In this document: piece after piece, positions 9,555-18,386 of the stretch
Layout: the number at the start of each line of letters is the position of its first letter
Numbering within the stretch: the stretch's first letter is position 1
Source of the DNA: Chitinophaga pinensis
GTDB lineage: Bacteria; Bacteroidota; Bacteroidia; NS11-12g; UBA9320
Assembly (NCBI GenBank): GCA_945907065.1
Contig: CAMDSC010000002.1
Span: 160,803 to 224,802 of the forward strand
DNA length: 64,000 nucleotides
Reading direction: 5' to 3'
The notes under the pieces: generated by a model
What the model saw: the letters and a program-made list of their open reading frames with translations, nothing else
Database searches by the model: none
Told to the model about the DNA's origin: nothing
Made by a program: the position numbers and the translations under genes

Positions 9555-10391
9555 TTACATGAGCCTGAAGGAGATGGGAACATTAAATAGCACTCTAGCG
9601 GGATGACCATTGTTTCTACCTGGCTTCCATTTAGGCATTTCCCTTATCACTCGCATGGCTTCTATTTCAAAACCATAACCTGTTTCACTACAAGATAAAA
9701 TTTTTACATTAGATATAGAACCATCTTTTTCAATAATAAAACCTACTACCACCCGTGCATCTTTTCCATCTTCAATGGCACCCACTGGAAAAACTATTTT
9801 ACTTCCTAAATAAGGTGGAATATTATCATTACCACCTATAAATTCAGGCATTTCAGATACAAATATTACAGCATCTTCTATTTTATCAACTACTATTTTA
9901 TCCCCTGAATCTAAATCTCCGAGATATGGAAAAAGCTCAATACCAGTGCTGTCCTCATCTGGATTATTAATAACGCCGGTTACAAGTTTATTAATGTCAT
10001 CAACAGTAAGAGTATCAATATTTGAAATTCCATCGGTTATCTCTTTCCAAATATTAAGCATTCGGGTATCGCTTTTTTTCTCCACTAATTTTTTCTCTTC
10101 CTGCACTTTGGCAACTTCTTCTTTTTTAGTAGGTTCAGGAGGTGTCATATCCCAAGGCACATCCTTCCATTCATCCTTTATTGTTTCCTTAGCAAAAAGC
10201 ATAGTAATTTTGGGAATCATAAAAAGACTAAGAATACTGAAAACCGAAAACACTAACGCTCTGATAAGCGTCTTGTTGTAATTTTTTCGAATAGCGTAAG
10301 CCCCATAGGCTTTGTTTCTTTTCTCAAATACCAACTCGTTTCGTTCTTCGTCGGTTGGGTCAGTCCACTGGCTAAAATCTATCTTGCTCAT
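9555..10391 (-). CDS. TonB-like energy-transducing protein
   Basis: A 278-residue protein with a cytosolic N-terminus (ERNELVFEKRNKAYGAYAIRKNY, typical of Bacteroidota TonB proteins), one membrane helix at about 42-62, a short Pro/Lys/Glu-rich linker (PPEPTKKEEVAKVQEEKK) and a C-terminal TonB fold with EMPKWKPGRNNGHPARVLFNVPISF. It should couple the proton-motive force to outer-membrane transporters together with ExbB/ExbD, which are not in this window. It is monocistronic with its own -7 element (10412-10419) and terminator. No TonB-dependent SusC-type partner is nearby, so it is probably a general TonB. Confidence 0.9.
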   Translation of the reverse strand: MSKIDFSQWTDPTDEERNELVFEKRNKAYGAYAIRKNYNKTLIRALVFSVFSILSLFMIPKITMLFAKETIKDEWKDVPWDMTPPEPTKKEEVAKVQEEKKLVEKKSDTRMLNIWKEITDGISNIDTLTVDDINKLVTGVINNPDEDSTGIELFPYLGDLDSGDKIVVDKIEDAVIFVSEMPEFIGGNDNIPPYLGSKIVFPVGAIEDGKDARVVVGFIIEKDGSISNVKILSCSETGYGFEIEAMRVIREMPKWKPGRNNGHPARVLFNVPISFRLM

Positions 10392-10411
10392 AACTTCGTA
10401 ATTTCTCTTAA

Positions 10412-10419
10412 CAAAGTTA
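10412..10419 (-). promoter_or_regulatory. -7 promoter element of the TonB-like gene
   Basis: TAACTTTG on the minus strand is an exact TAnnTTTG match 20 nt before the ATG. No -33 element is convincing. Confidence 0.5.
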
Positions 10420-10514
10420 CAAAGGGTTGAAGCCTTTAAATTCAGCTGCTTAAGCCGCTTGTAAAGCAGAGATTATTACTCGTAAAGCCGAATGGAACAA
10501 ATAATTTTTGAAGC

Positions 10515-11909
10515 CTAAAACTCCTTCACATCCAGTATTTCTTCCTTATCCATGTTGGGTTTGTATTCACCTTCCCATTTGGCTACTACGATAGTGGCGA
10601 GACAATTTCCTATAACATTTACTGCAGTTCTTCCCATATCCATCAACACATCCACAGCCATTATTAAATACACCGGCCACATAGGCATATTAAACTGACT
10701 TACTGTAGCTGCTAAAATAACCATACTGGCTCGTGCCACTCCTGCCACCCCTTTGCTGGTAAGCATTAAGGTAAGGCAAATCCCTACTTGCTCCCAAATG
10801 GTTAGGTCTATTCCTGCTACTTGCGCAACAAAAATACTGGCCAAAGAAAGGTAGAGTGTCGTTCCATCCAAATTAAAACTATACCCTGTGGGCAATACAA
10901 AACCTACAATTTTTGGAGGAACACCAATGCGTTCCATTTCTTCCATAGCCCTCGGCAAGGCCGATTCAGAACTAGCCGTAGCAAATGCAATACTCACAGG
11001 CTCAGAAATGGCCTTGGCAAATTTCACAATCGGAACTTTTACAAGTAATGCTATGGGCAACAACACCCCAAACACAAAAAGCAACAGCCCAAAATACAAT
11101 GAACCTACCAATTTGGCCAAAGGCAGAAACATATCCATGCCCATGGTGCTAACGGTATAAGCAATAGCGCCACCAACAGCAAACGGAGCAAACAGCATCA
11201 CAATATTAGTAAACTTAAACATCACCTCGCTCAGGCTTTCGCAAAATAAAATCATAGGTTTGCGTTTGGATTCCTTAACCATAGCCAGTCCTATTCCAAA
11301 CAAAATACTAAAAATAACTACCTGCAAAATGGCTCCATCCGCTACCGATTTGGCCACATTCTCAGGAAAAATTTCAATAATATGGTCTTGCCAGGTTTTA
11401 GGACTTACCGGTATTACCTCCTCATGAATCATCTCAGGCTTTATAAACCCAACACCGGGTTTGGTAATATTCACCACAGCTAAACCGATAAAAAGAGCCA
11501 CAGTAGTTACCAATTCAAAATAAATCAAGGCTTTTAAACCCATTCTTCCCACTTGTTTCAAATCAGAATGGCCGGCTATACCAACTACCAATGTTCCAAA
11601 TAATAAAGGAGCAATAATGGTTTTTATACTTCGCAAAAATATTTTACCCAACATTTTTCCATTTTCAGCTATTTCTGGATAATATAGTCCAATTTCAGCA
11701 CCTATAAACATGCTGGTAAAAATCCAGATGGTAAGATTGCTTCGTTTAATAGCGTAGGTTACCAAACAAATTTCACCTGCCCAACGGATTATATCCAAAT
11801 AACTTCCCAGGCTTATCCAGCCTTTAATAGTTGACATATACCACAAAATAAAATATACCGAAAGTATGCCAACAGATACCGGAAGTAGGTAGCGAAAAAG
11901 TTTTTTCAT
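10515..11909 (-). CDS. Dicarboxylate/amino acid:cation symporter (DAACS, GltP/DctA-like)
   Basis: A 464-residue inner-membrane symporter with about eight helices and two re-entrant loops. The serine-rich hairpin motif ATASSESALPRAMEEM and the NLDGTTLYLSLASIFVAQ segment of helix 7 are signatures of the family, followed by MLTSKGVAGVARAS in hairpin 2. It imports C4-dicarboxylates or acidic amino acids with Na+ or H+; which of them cannot be decided from sequence. It is flanked by intergenic DNA on both sides and appears monocistronic. Confidence 0.93.
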   Translation of the reverse strand: MKKLFRYLLPVSVGILSVYFILWYMSTIKGWISLGSYLDIIRWAGEICLVTYAIKRSNLTIWIFTSMFIGAEIGLYYPEIAENGKMLGKIFLRSIKTIIAPLLFGTLVVGIAGHSDLKQVGRMGLKALIYFELVTTVALFIGLAVVNITKPGVGFIKPEMIHEEVIPVSPKTWQDHIIEIFPENVAKSVADGAILQVVIFSILFGIGLAMVKESKRKPMILFCESLSEVMFKFTNIVMLFAPFAVGGAIAYTVSTMGMDMFLPLAKLVGSLYFGLLLFVFGVLLPIALLVKVPIVKFAKAISEPVSIAFATASSESALPRAMEEMERIGVPPKIVGFVLPTGYSFNLDGTTLYLSLASIFVAQVAGIDLTIWEQVGICLTLMLTSKGVAGVARASMVILAATVSQFNMPMWPVYLIMAVDVLMDMGRTAVNVIGNCLATIVVAKWEGEYKPNMDKEEILDVKEF

Positions 11910-11987
11910 AATAAAATATAAAGGGGCAAATTAAGAGAAAAATTGCGATAGCATTTAGAATTTAAATGCGTGTGGTAGTTCTTTATT

Positions 11988-12075
11988 TGAACCACATAGG
12001 ACATAGTTTCACATAGAACAACACGTAAAAAAAAGCTAGATGGAATCCTATGTCCCTATCCTTCTATATGGTTCA
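11988..12075. repeat. Imperfect 88-bp inverted repeat with CATAG motifs
   Basis: Arms TGAACCACATAG and CTATATGGTTCA (12 bp, one mismatch) enclose a second pair, GGACATAG/CTATGTCC. It lies in the gap between the symporter and the lipoprotein gene. CATAG-rich intergenic palindromes recur in Bacteroidota genomes as I recall; no coding content is visible. Confidence 0.5.
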
Positions 12076-12098
12076 TTATAGCTAAAAACTTAAAGGAA

Positions 12099-12614
12099 CT
12101 ATTTATCTACTTTATCAACGCGGATTAATTTTAAAGCATTCTTAAACTTTAATTTTTTGCTGCAAAATTTATCAAGCTTTTCTTCATTCATTTCATACAA
12201 GTTGTCAAAACCTGCAATAGGAGTGAAATATTTTTTAATCGATTTTTTGTAATACTCGGCATCCAAGGCATACAAATAAAGTTTCTTACCTGTAATTTTT
12301 ATTGGATACACATCCCAAACATATCTATTTTTTAAACTATCAGCCTGACACAAATAATAATATTTTGGGCCTTTAGCTAATTTTATACTATCCGACAAAC
12401 TGCCTCCCCGTAAAATATGATTGTCGGAAAAAATAATGGTTTGAGGAGTAATTGTAATATAAGTACTATCGCTTTCCTGGCGGTTGGTAAACAAGTATTT
12501 TCCACATATTTCCTTTGGAAATTCGGATAATGTGTTTTTTGGAACCCTTTCGAAACGGATGGTGCAGGAAGTTAGAGATAAGGCAAAAAAAGTAATTAGA
12601 TATAGTTTTTTCAT
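12099..12614 (-). CDS. Hypothetical lipoprotein
   Basis: A 171-residue protein with a lipoprotein signal: MKKLYLITFFALSLTSC, lipobox LTSC with Cys17. The mature part is short and beta-rich with several Tyr/Lys-rich stretches; no catalytic motif or named family is recognised. It sits 18 nt upstream of the gltX stop on the same strand, so it could be read through from gltX. Function unknown. Confidence 0.7.
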   Translation of the reverse strand: MKKLYLITFFALSLTSCTIRFERVPKNTLSEFPKEICGKYLFTNRQESDSTYITITPQTIIFSDNHILRGGSLSDSIKLAKGPKYYYLCQADSLKNRYVWDVYPIKITGKKLYLYALDAEYYKKSIKKYFTPIAGFDNLYEMNEEKLDKFCSKKLKFKNALKLIRVDKVDK

Positions 12615-12632
12615 TAGTCCTATGATTAATAT

Positions 12633-14171
12633 TTAAAGAGGGCTTACCACCGTTATTTCAGACACAGCTTTAGCAATCCGTTTATTCACCTCCTCTTTTC
12701 CCAATAACTCAAGCATTTCAAAAATAGGAGGACCGCCGGCTTCACCACTCACAGCTACACGCAAAGGTTGCATTAACTGTCCAGGGTTTTGAGCTAATTC
12801 GGTTGCTAAATTTTTAAAGGTTGTTTCTAATTCAACAGCTTGATAAGTAGGAAGTGAATTTATTTTTTCCAAATAAGCGGTTAAAAATTCAGGCACCCCT
12901 TGCTTCCATTTTTTTGAAGTAACTCCTTCATCATATTTGGTTGGGGCTTCAAATAAGTAGGTTCCTTTTTCCAATATATCTTTGGCAAAATTCACTTTCT
13001 CCTTCATCAATCCCACCACTTTTTCTATATAAGTCAAATTGGTTTTATAGCCGTTGGCTAAAGCCAACGGTAATAGTTCAGCCGCTATCTCAGCATTATT
13101 TTGAAGTTGTAGATATTCATGATTAAACCATAAGGCTTTGTTTAAATCAAACTTTGCTCCGTTTTTACTCACCCTTTCCAAGGTAAATTCATTAAACAAA
13201 TCCTCTACACTAAACATTTCACGGTTGTCACTTGGATGCCAGCCCAAAAACGAAAGCATATTAATAACTGCTGCCGGCAGGTAGCCACTTTCGCGGTAAC
13301 CGCTTGATATTTCGCCGGTGGCAGGGTCTTTCCATTCCAATGGAAATACAGGAAATCCTAATTTATCGCCATCGCGTTTGCTTAGTTTTCCATTGCCTTC
13401 GGGTTTTAACAATAAGGGTAAATGGGCAAATTGTGGCATCACATCTTCCCAGCCCAAATAGCGATAAAGCATAACGTGCAATGGAGCCGATGGCAACCAT
13501 TCTTCACCCCGGATAACATGAGTAATTTTCATTAAGTAATCATCCACCACATTGGCCAAATGGTAAGTTGGCATTCCATCGCTTTTATACAACACCTTGT
13601 CATCCATTTGGGCAGTTTGTACCACTACCCAACCGCGAATGATATCATGAAAACGCACTTCCTCTTTTCGCGGAAGTTTTAAGCGAATTACATACGGTTC
13701 ATTATTGGCGAGGCGTTCTTTTACTTCGTCTTCGCTAAGTGTCAAACTGTTTTTCATGGTCATGCGGCTGGCAGCATCATACTTCGAAGGCATTTTACTG
13801 GCTTCCAGTTTGGTTCGCATTTCATCCAGTTCTTCGGTGGTATCAAAGGCGTAATAGGCAAAGTCATTTGCGATTAACTGATCGGCATATTGCTTATAAA
13901 TGGGTTGCCGTTCGCTTTGGCGGTATGGGGCATGTGGGCCACCTATTCCTACTCCCTCATCGTAGGTTATTCCAAGCCAATTAAAGGTTTCAACGATATA
14001 ATCTTCGGCACCCGGCACAAAACGGTTTTGGTCGGTATCTTCAATTCGCAAAAGAAAATCACCGCCGTTTTTTTTGGCAAATAAATAATTGTAAAGGGCG
14101 GTTCTTACACCGCCAATATGCAAAGGCCCAGTTGGGCTTGGCGCAAATCTCACTCTAACACGACGTTCCAT
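12633..14171 (-). CDS. gltX: Glutamyl-tRNA synthetase
   Basis: A 512-residue class I synthetase that charges tRNA-Glu (or Glx) in the cytosol. The start is reset from the track (14315) to the ATG at 14171, giving MERRVRVRFAPSPTGPLHIGG; the 48 upstream codons are non-conserved and cross the promoter. Signature motifs are PLHIGG (HIGH class) and KLSKRDGD (KMSKS class). A REP-like 20-bp palindrome at 13051-13070 lies in frame and encodes PLALAN in the C-terminal region. A perfect -7 element ends 10 nt upstream of the ATG. It diverges from the GH16 gene that opens the glucan locus. Confidence 0.96.
   Translation of the reverse strand: MERRVRVRFAPSPTGPLHIGGVRTALYNYLFAKKNGGDFLLRIEDTDQNRFVPGAEDYIVETFNWLGITYDEGVGIGGPHAPYRQSERQPIYKQYADQLIANDFAYYAFDTTEELDEMRTKLEASKMPSKYDAASRMTMKNSLTLSEDEVKERLANNEPYVIRLKLPRKEEVRFHDIIRGWVVVQTAQMDDKVLYKSDGMPTYHLANVVDDYLMKITHVIRGEEWLPSAPLHVMLYRYLGWEDVMPQFAHLPLLLKPEGNGKLSKRDGDKLGFPVFPLEWKDPATGEISSGYRESGYLPAAVINMLSFLGWHPSDNREMFSVEDLFNEFTLERVSKNGAKFDLNKALWFNHEYLQLQNNAEIAAELLPLALANGYKTNLTYIEKVVGLMKEKVNFAKDILEKGTYLFEAPTKYDEGVTSKKWKQGVPEFLTAYLEKINSLPTYQAVELETTFKNLATELAQNPGQLMQPLRVAVSGEAGGPPIFEMLELLGKEEVNKRIAKAVSEITVVSPL
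13051..13070. repeat. REP-like palindrome inside gltX
   Basis: CCGTTGGCTAAAGCCAACGG is a 20-bp palindrome with 9-bp arms and a 2-nt centre. It differs at only one position from the copy at 59330-59349 and belongs to the same family as the 59187 copy. Confidence 0.75.
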
Positions 14172-14181
14172 AAATAGTTCG

Positions 14182-14189
14182 CAAAAATA
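14182..14189 (-). promoter_or_regulatory. -7 promoter element of gltX
   Basis: TATTTTTG on the minus strand fits TAnnTTTG exactly and ends 10 nt before the chosen gltX ATG, which supports the shortened start. Confidence 0.5.
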
Positions 14190-14281
14190 CGGCTTAAATT
14201 GCTTGGAGTAAATGCAGTTAAAACTAAAAGTTAACAAATTCATTTGATTTACGATTTGAAACTCTTTTGGGTTCAAATTGT

Positions 14282-14289
14282 TAACTTTG
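14282..14289 (+). promoter_or_regulatory. -7 promoter element of the first GH16 gene
   Basis: TAACTTTG is an exact TAnnTTTG match 34 nt before the ATG. A TTTG at 14255-14258 may serve as the -33 element (23-bp spacer). The 34-nt spacing equals that of the 16134 gene, but the direct repeat found there is absent. Confidence 0.5.
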
Positions 14290-14323
14290 TAATGAAAGTT
14301 TAAAATCCATACCACGCTTCCCT

Positions 14324-15940
14324 ATGCTAAATAAGTCCCTAATATATTCGCTACTATTAATCTCTCCTTTTTGGGCAAATTCTCAAACTATAGAGGATGA
14401 TTTTGAGGGAAATGGAAATATTGGCAATTGGCAAGGTGACAATTGTTTAATTAAAATTGGTTTTCAGAACCCTTTTAAGACAAGCACAAACAGCTCAGAT
14501 AAAGTTTTAGAATACAAGGATAATGGCGGATTATATGCCAATGTCAGATTTGATTTAGCTAAGAATCTTGATTTATCAAAAGAGAGTATATTTTCTTTAA
14601 AAATATATATTCCATCTAGCACTATCTCCGGTAATCAGCTTAATCAAGTTTCCTTAAAATTACAAGATGGCAAAATTGCTGAACCCTGGTCTACACAATC
14701 AGAAATTATTAAACCATTGCTCTTAGATCAATGGCAAACCATTTCATTCGACTTTGCTAAAGATAAATTTATTAATATAAACGGTGGTTCTTTACTACCG
14801 GTGCAGAGAAAGGATTTTAACAGAGTCGTTATTCAGATTAATGGTGAAAACAATAGAGACAGTGTTGTGGCTTATCTGGATGATTTTGAGCACAAAAGGA
14901 CTTTGGTTGCCGGTTCTATTTATACAAAATTAGTGTGGGCTGATGAGTTTGATACTAACGGTCCCATTAATTCTTCCAATTGGTTTCATCAAACCCAATT
15001 ACCAACTTCCGGTAGTTGGTATAATGGAGAAATTCAACATTATACCAATAGGGTTGAAAATTCGGTTGTAGAGAACGGTAATCTAAAGATTATTGCAAAA
15101 AAGGAATCCTACACCGACCAAAGTTATACTAAACAGCACACCTCTGCTAGACTGAATTCTAAGTTTGCATTCAAATATGGCAGGATTGAATTTAGGGCAA
15201 AACTTCCTTCAGGAGTCGGAACCTGGCCTGCAGTCTGGATGCTGGGTAAAAATATTGATGAAAATGGAGCTTATTGGGATAATTTAGGGTTTGGAAAAAC
15301 ATCCTGGCCAGTTTGTGGCGAAATAGATATTATGGAGCATTGGGGTAACAATCAAAATTTTGTTCAAAGTGCAATTCATACACCTTCCAGTTTTGGAAAT
15401 ACTATAAACTTAGGTGGACAAACCATATCAACTGCGTCAACCGCTTTTCATGTTTACACGTTAGAATGGACACCAACCAAATTAGTTTTTAGTGTTGATT
15501 CAAATATTCATTATACTTACGATCCCTTACAAAAGGATCCTAATACCTGGCCTTTTGATGCCGAACAATATCTTCTAATCAATATTGCCATTCAATCCAA
15601 TATTAGCACATCATTTACACAAAGTGCATTAGAAATGGACTATATAAGGGTTTATCAAGAAAGTAATACCAGTAATATTTCCACAACCATCGACAAAAAT
15701 CAATTACTATATCCCAATCCGGTTAGCAACCATTTAACAATAAATATTGAATACACGTCCGAAAGCAGTTTGCCTGTTCAGATTTATGCTATAGATGGTA
15801 AATTGGTATTTTCAAATTCTTACTCTGTAAAGAATAATGCTATTTACATGAATGATTTAGAGACTTTAAACAAAGGAATTTATTTTTTAACCTATTCAAT
15901 AGGAAATAAAAATTATAGATCAAGATTCATAAAAAACTAA
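14324..15940 (+). CDS. GH16 endo-beta-1,3-glucanase with N-terminal binding domain and T9SS sorting domain
   Basis: A 538-residue secreted laminarinase-type enzyme. Domains: signal peptide 1-21 (ending ANSQ); a beta-sandwich carbohydrate-binding-like domain at about 22-200 (begins EDDFEGNGNIGNW); GH16 at about 205-450; and a type IX secretion C-terminal sorting domain (YPNPVSNHLTI ... GIYFLTY) at about 460-538. The catalytic motif EIDIMEHWG places the nucleophile at E333 and the acid/base at E338. It would cut internal beta-1,3 bonds of laminarin-like glucans at the cell surface or outside. It diverges from gltX and opens the locus. Confidence 0.93.
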   Translation: MLNKSLIYSLLLISPFWANSQTIEDDFEGNGNIGNWQGDNCLIKIGFQNPFKTSTNSSDKVLEYKDNGGLYANVRFDLAKNLDLSKESIFSLKIYIPSSTISGNQLNQVSLKLQDGKIAEPWSTQSEIIKPLLLDQWQTISFDFAKDKFININGGSLLPVQRKDFNRVVIQINGENNRDSVVAYLDDFEHKRTLVAGSIYTKLVWADEFDTNGPINSSNWFHQTQLPTSGSWYNGEIQHYTNRVENSVVENGNLKIIAKKESYTDQSYTKQHTSARLNSKFAFKYGRIEFRAKLPSGVGTWPAVWMLGKNIDENGAYWDNLGFGKTSWPVCGEIDIMEHWGNNQNFVQSAIHTPSSFGNTINLGGQTISTASTAFHVYTLEWTPTKLVFSVDSNIHYTYDPLQKDPNTWPFDAEQYLLINIAIQSNISTSFTQSALEMDYIRVYQESNTSNISTTIDKNQLLYPNPVSNHLTINIEYTSESSLPVQIYAIDGKLVFSNSYSVKNNAIYMNDLETLNKGIYFLTYSIGNKNYRSRFIKN

Positions 15941-16040
15941 TTGTATGCCTCATAACATAGGCTGCATTTTTGCACTGCAGTGCCATACTCTTTCACAATT
16001 CGACATGAATAGTAAAATAAAATTAATATTAATTTAAGAT

Positions 16041-16116
16041 TGATGTAGTAGAGATGTAGTATGTTTTTTGGTTATTACTATATCATTCCTCTAATTTCGT
16101 TTAATGGTTTAAACCA
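16041..16116 (+). promoter_or_regulatory. Glucan-locus promoter block, copy 1
   Basis: The 9-bp direct repeat GATGTAGTA occurs at 16042-16050 and 16053-16061 (11-bp period), next to a -33 TTTG (16067-16070), a 21-bp spacer, a -7 TAATTTCG (16092-16099, one base off TAnnTTTG) and a palindrome GGTTTAAACC (16106-16115). Nearly the whole block is repeated at 21394-21468 with the same spacing, which suggests shared control of both units. Confidence 0.8.
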
Positions 16117-16133
16117 ATTAAATAAAATTTAAA

Positions 16134-18005
16134 ATGAAAAAAAATTACACAACAACCAAATCACACTTAAGTGTGTTAAGAAAAATGGCTCTCTCTATTT
16201 TTATGATGGGGGCAATGAGTGCTTTTGCGCAAAACTCTCCGATTAACTTTGAGTCAGGAGGACAAGGTGCCAATTGGACCTGGACTAGTTTTGAAAATGT
16301 TGGAAATGCCCCAATGCAAATAATCGCCAACCCTTTCAAAAGTGGAATTAACACGTCAAACACTGTAGCCAAATTGACACCTTTAAAAGGTGGTCAGCCT
16401 TGGGCTGGTGTTGAATGCAAGCATGCTACAGACATAGGAAAATTTTCACTTACTGCTGCTAATTCAACCGTAAAAATAATGGTTTACAAATCTGTAAAAA
16501 GTGATGTTGGTATTAAATTTATTGTAGCTAATGGTGGCTCAACCGGTGAAATAAAAGTAGCTAATACCAAAGTGAATGAATGGGAAGAACTTACATTTAA
16601 CTTTGCAGGTAAAATAGGTGAAGCCACTTCAACCGATATCGATCAAGTTGCTATTTTCCCTGATTTCCAAACGAGAACGGATTCTAATATTTGTTATTTC
16701 GACAATATTACCTTTAGTGCAGGAACAGTTTCAGCCCCAACCACTGCGGCTCCTACCCCGACAAGACCATCCGCAGACGTAATTTCTATGTTTAGTAATG
16801 CTTACACTAACAAAACGGTTGATACTTGGAGAACTAGTTGGTCTGCTGGCTCATTAACCGATTTGCAAATTGCAGGTAATGATACCAAAAAATATTCTTC
16901 ACTTGATTTTGTTGGTGTTGAAACTGTAGGTGCAAACGTTATAGACATTGCTTCTATGTTATATTTCCATGTGGATGTTTGGACTGCTGATCTAACAGAA
17001 TTTAAAGTTAAGATCGTTGATTTTGGTGCAGATGGTGCTTATCTTGGAGGAGATGATAAAGAACATCAGATAACCTTAACTCCAAAACAAAATGAGTGGA
17101 ACAGTTTTGATATTCCATTATCAGATTTCACCGGTTTAACTACTAAAAGTCATATAGCTCAGTTAATCTTTAACGGAACACCTCCAGGTTCAGGCACAGT
17201 ATATGTTGATAATGTTTATTACCATAAAACACCTATTGTAGATCCTAATACTCCTCAAACTGCGGCTCCTACTCCAACCTTTGCTTCAACAGATGTAATG
17301 TCATTATTTAGTAATGCTTATACGAACAAAACTGTAGATACTTGGCGTACAAGCTGGTCTGCAGCCACATTAACAGATGTTCAAATTGCAGGAAACGATA
17401 CCAAAAAATACTCAGCTCTTGATTTTGTAGGTGTTGAAACTCTTGGTGCCAACAAAATTGATGCATCAACCATGACTTATTTTTATCTAAATGCATGGAC
17501 TCCAAATCTTACAGCTTTTAAAGTTAAGTTAGTGGATATGGGTGCCGACGGAGTTTTAGGTGGTGGCAATGACAAAGAACATGAATTAACATTAACTGCA
17601 CCAACTTTGAATAGCTGGAATACCTATGATATTAAATTAAGCAGCTTTACTGGCTTAACTACAAAATCTAACATAGGGCAAATAATTTTTGTTGGAAACC
17701 CAACAGGTACAGGTACTGTATTTATAGACAATGTATTGTTTAGAAAATCTACAGTTTCAGTACAAGGTCTAAACAAAACCAAAATCAATCTTTATCCTAA
17801 TCCAGCTTCTGATAATGTAACTATTACTTCTGATAAGCAGATCCAAATGGTAACTGTTTTAAACAATCTTGGTCAGAATGTAATAACCTTGAATTCTGAT
17901 TCTAAGTCAGTGTTATTAGATATATCCAAATTTAACAATGGGGTTTACTTCATTAGAACAACCTTTGAAGAAGGACAAACAACCTCAAAATTAATCGTAG
18001 ATTAA
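16134..18005 (+). CDS. Secreted glycan-binding protein with duplicated module and T9SS sorting domain
   Basis: A 623-residue exported protein with no hydrolase motif. Domains: a long signal peptide (to about residue 33, MSAFAQ); an N-terminal beta-sandwich (about 35-200) similar in style to the N-terminal domain of the preceding GH16; two tandem copies of a module of about 150 residues, beginning DVISMFSNAYTNKTVDTWRTSW and DVMSLFSNAYTNKTVDTWRTSW; and a T9SS sorting domain (LYPNPASDNVTI ... GVYFIRT). Pro/Thr-rich linkers (APTPT) separate the domains. A related module recurs in the lipoprotein at 24712. I infer non-catalytic capture of beta-glucan at the surface. It is monocistronic, with a shared regulated promoter and a strong terminator. 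Confidence 0.8.
   Translation: MKKNYTTTKSHLSVLRKMALSIFMMGAMSAFAQNSPINFESGGQGANWTWTSFENVGNAPMQIIANPFKSGINTSNTVAKLTPLKGGQPWAGVECKHATDIGKFSLTAANSTVKIMVYKSVKSDVGIKFIVANGGSTGEIKVANTKVNEWEELTFNFAGKIGEATSTDIDQVAIFPDFQTRTDSNICYFDNITFSAGTVSAPTTAAPTPTRPSADVISMFSNAYTNKTVDTWRTSWSAGSLTDLQIAGNDTKKYSSLDFVGVETVGANVIDIASMLYFHVDVWTADLTEFKVKIVDFGADGAYLGGDDKEHQITLTPKQNEWNSFDIPLSDFTGLTTKSHIAQLIFNGTPPGSGTVYVDNVYYHKTPIVDPNTPQTAAPTPTFASTDVMSLFSNAYTNKTVDTWRTSWSAATLTDVQIAGNDTKKYSALDFVGVETLGANKIDASTMTYFYLNAWTPNLTAFKVKLVDMGADGVLGGGNDKEHELTLTAPTLNSWNTYDIKLSSFTGLTTKSNIGQIIFVGNPTGTGTVFIDNVLFRKSTVSVQGLNKTKINLYPNPASDNVTITSDKQIQMVTVLNNLGQNVITLNSDSKSVLLDISKFNNGVYFIRTTFEEGQTTSKLIVD
16746..17745 (+). repeat. Tandem in-frame module duplication (period 516 bp)
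   Basis: GCGGCTCCTAC starts both units, at 16746 and 17262, exactly 516 bp (172 codons) apart. The encoded units are highly similar over most of their length (SNAYTNKTVDTWRTSW, IAGNDTKKYS, LDFVGVET), indicating a fairly recent internal duplication or recent homogenisation. Confidence 0.85.
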
Positions 18006-18020
18006 TTTCTCATTTTTTTA

Positions 18021-18059
18021 GCCGGGCAATCTATACTAAGATTGCCCGGCTTTTTTTTG
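18021..18059 (+). terminator. Strong terminator after the binding-protein gene
   Basis: GCCGGGCAAT/ATTGCCCGGC forms a perfect 10-bp stem with a 10-nt loop followed by eight T. It sits 16 nt after the stop codon. Confidence 0.95.
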
Positions 18060-18386
18060 TTAATAGATTTGCACATAATCTTCGAAATCTTGTTTGGTTC
18101 GAGGTACTAAAAGGCCAACAAAAAAAATCCCTCTAAAAAAAGAATGACTCATATTAGGTGCTTCAGCGGTCATGCTTTTTGAGTGGAACAAGCAAAAAAA
18201 GAAGAGTGAAAGTGCCTACCAAAAGGGGCACCCCCATATCAATAATAAAAAATGTTCTTGGCCTTATTTTATTGCGATAAAAGCATACTGAAATCTTGAG
18301 TATGTAGGAATTGATCTAACTGATTTGGTGGCCCTAATTTTAGAAAGTACGACAGGAAACAAAGGATTGGCAGAAATATTAACCAT
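18060..18386. other. Intergenic stretch with only short frames, no recognised gene
   Basis: About 330 bp between the terminator and the stop of the regulator gene. I see only short frames: on the minus strand a 37-codon frame (18060-18173, starts MTAEAPNMSHSFF) overlapping the end of a hydrophobic frame ending ...LLVPLKKHDR, and on the plus strand a C-terminal-like fragment ending NKGLAEILTI. None resembles a family I know. It could be a decayed gene or non-coding spacer. Confidence 0.35.

Noticed and set aside
14172-14315. 48-residue N-terminal extension of gltX in the ORF track
   Set aside because: The conserved synthetase N-terminus begins at the ATG at 14171, and the -7 element lies inside the proposed extension.
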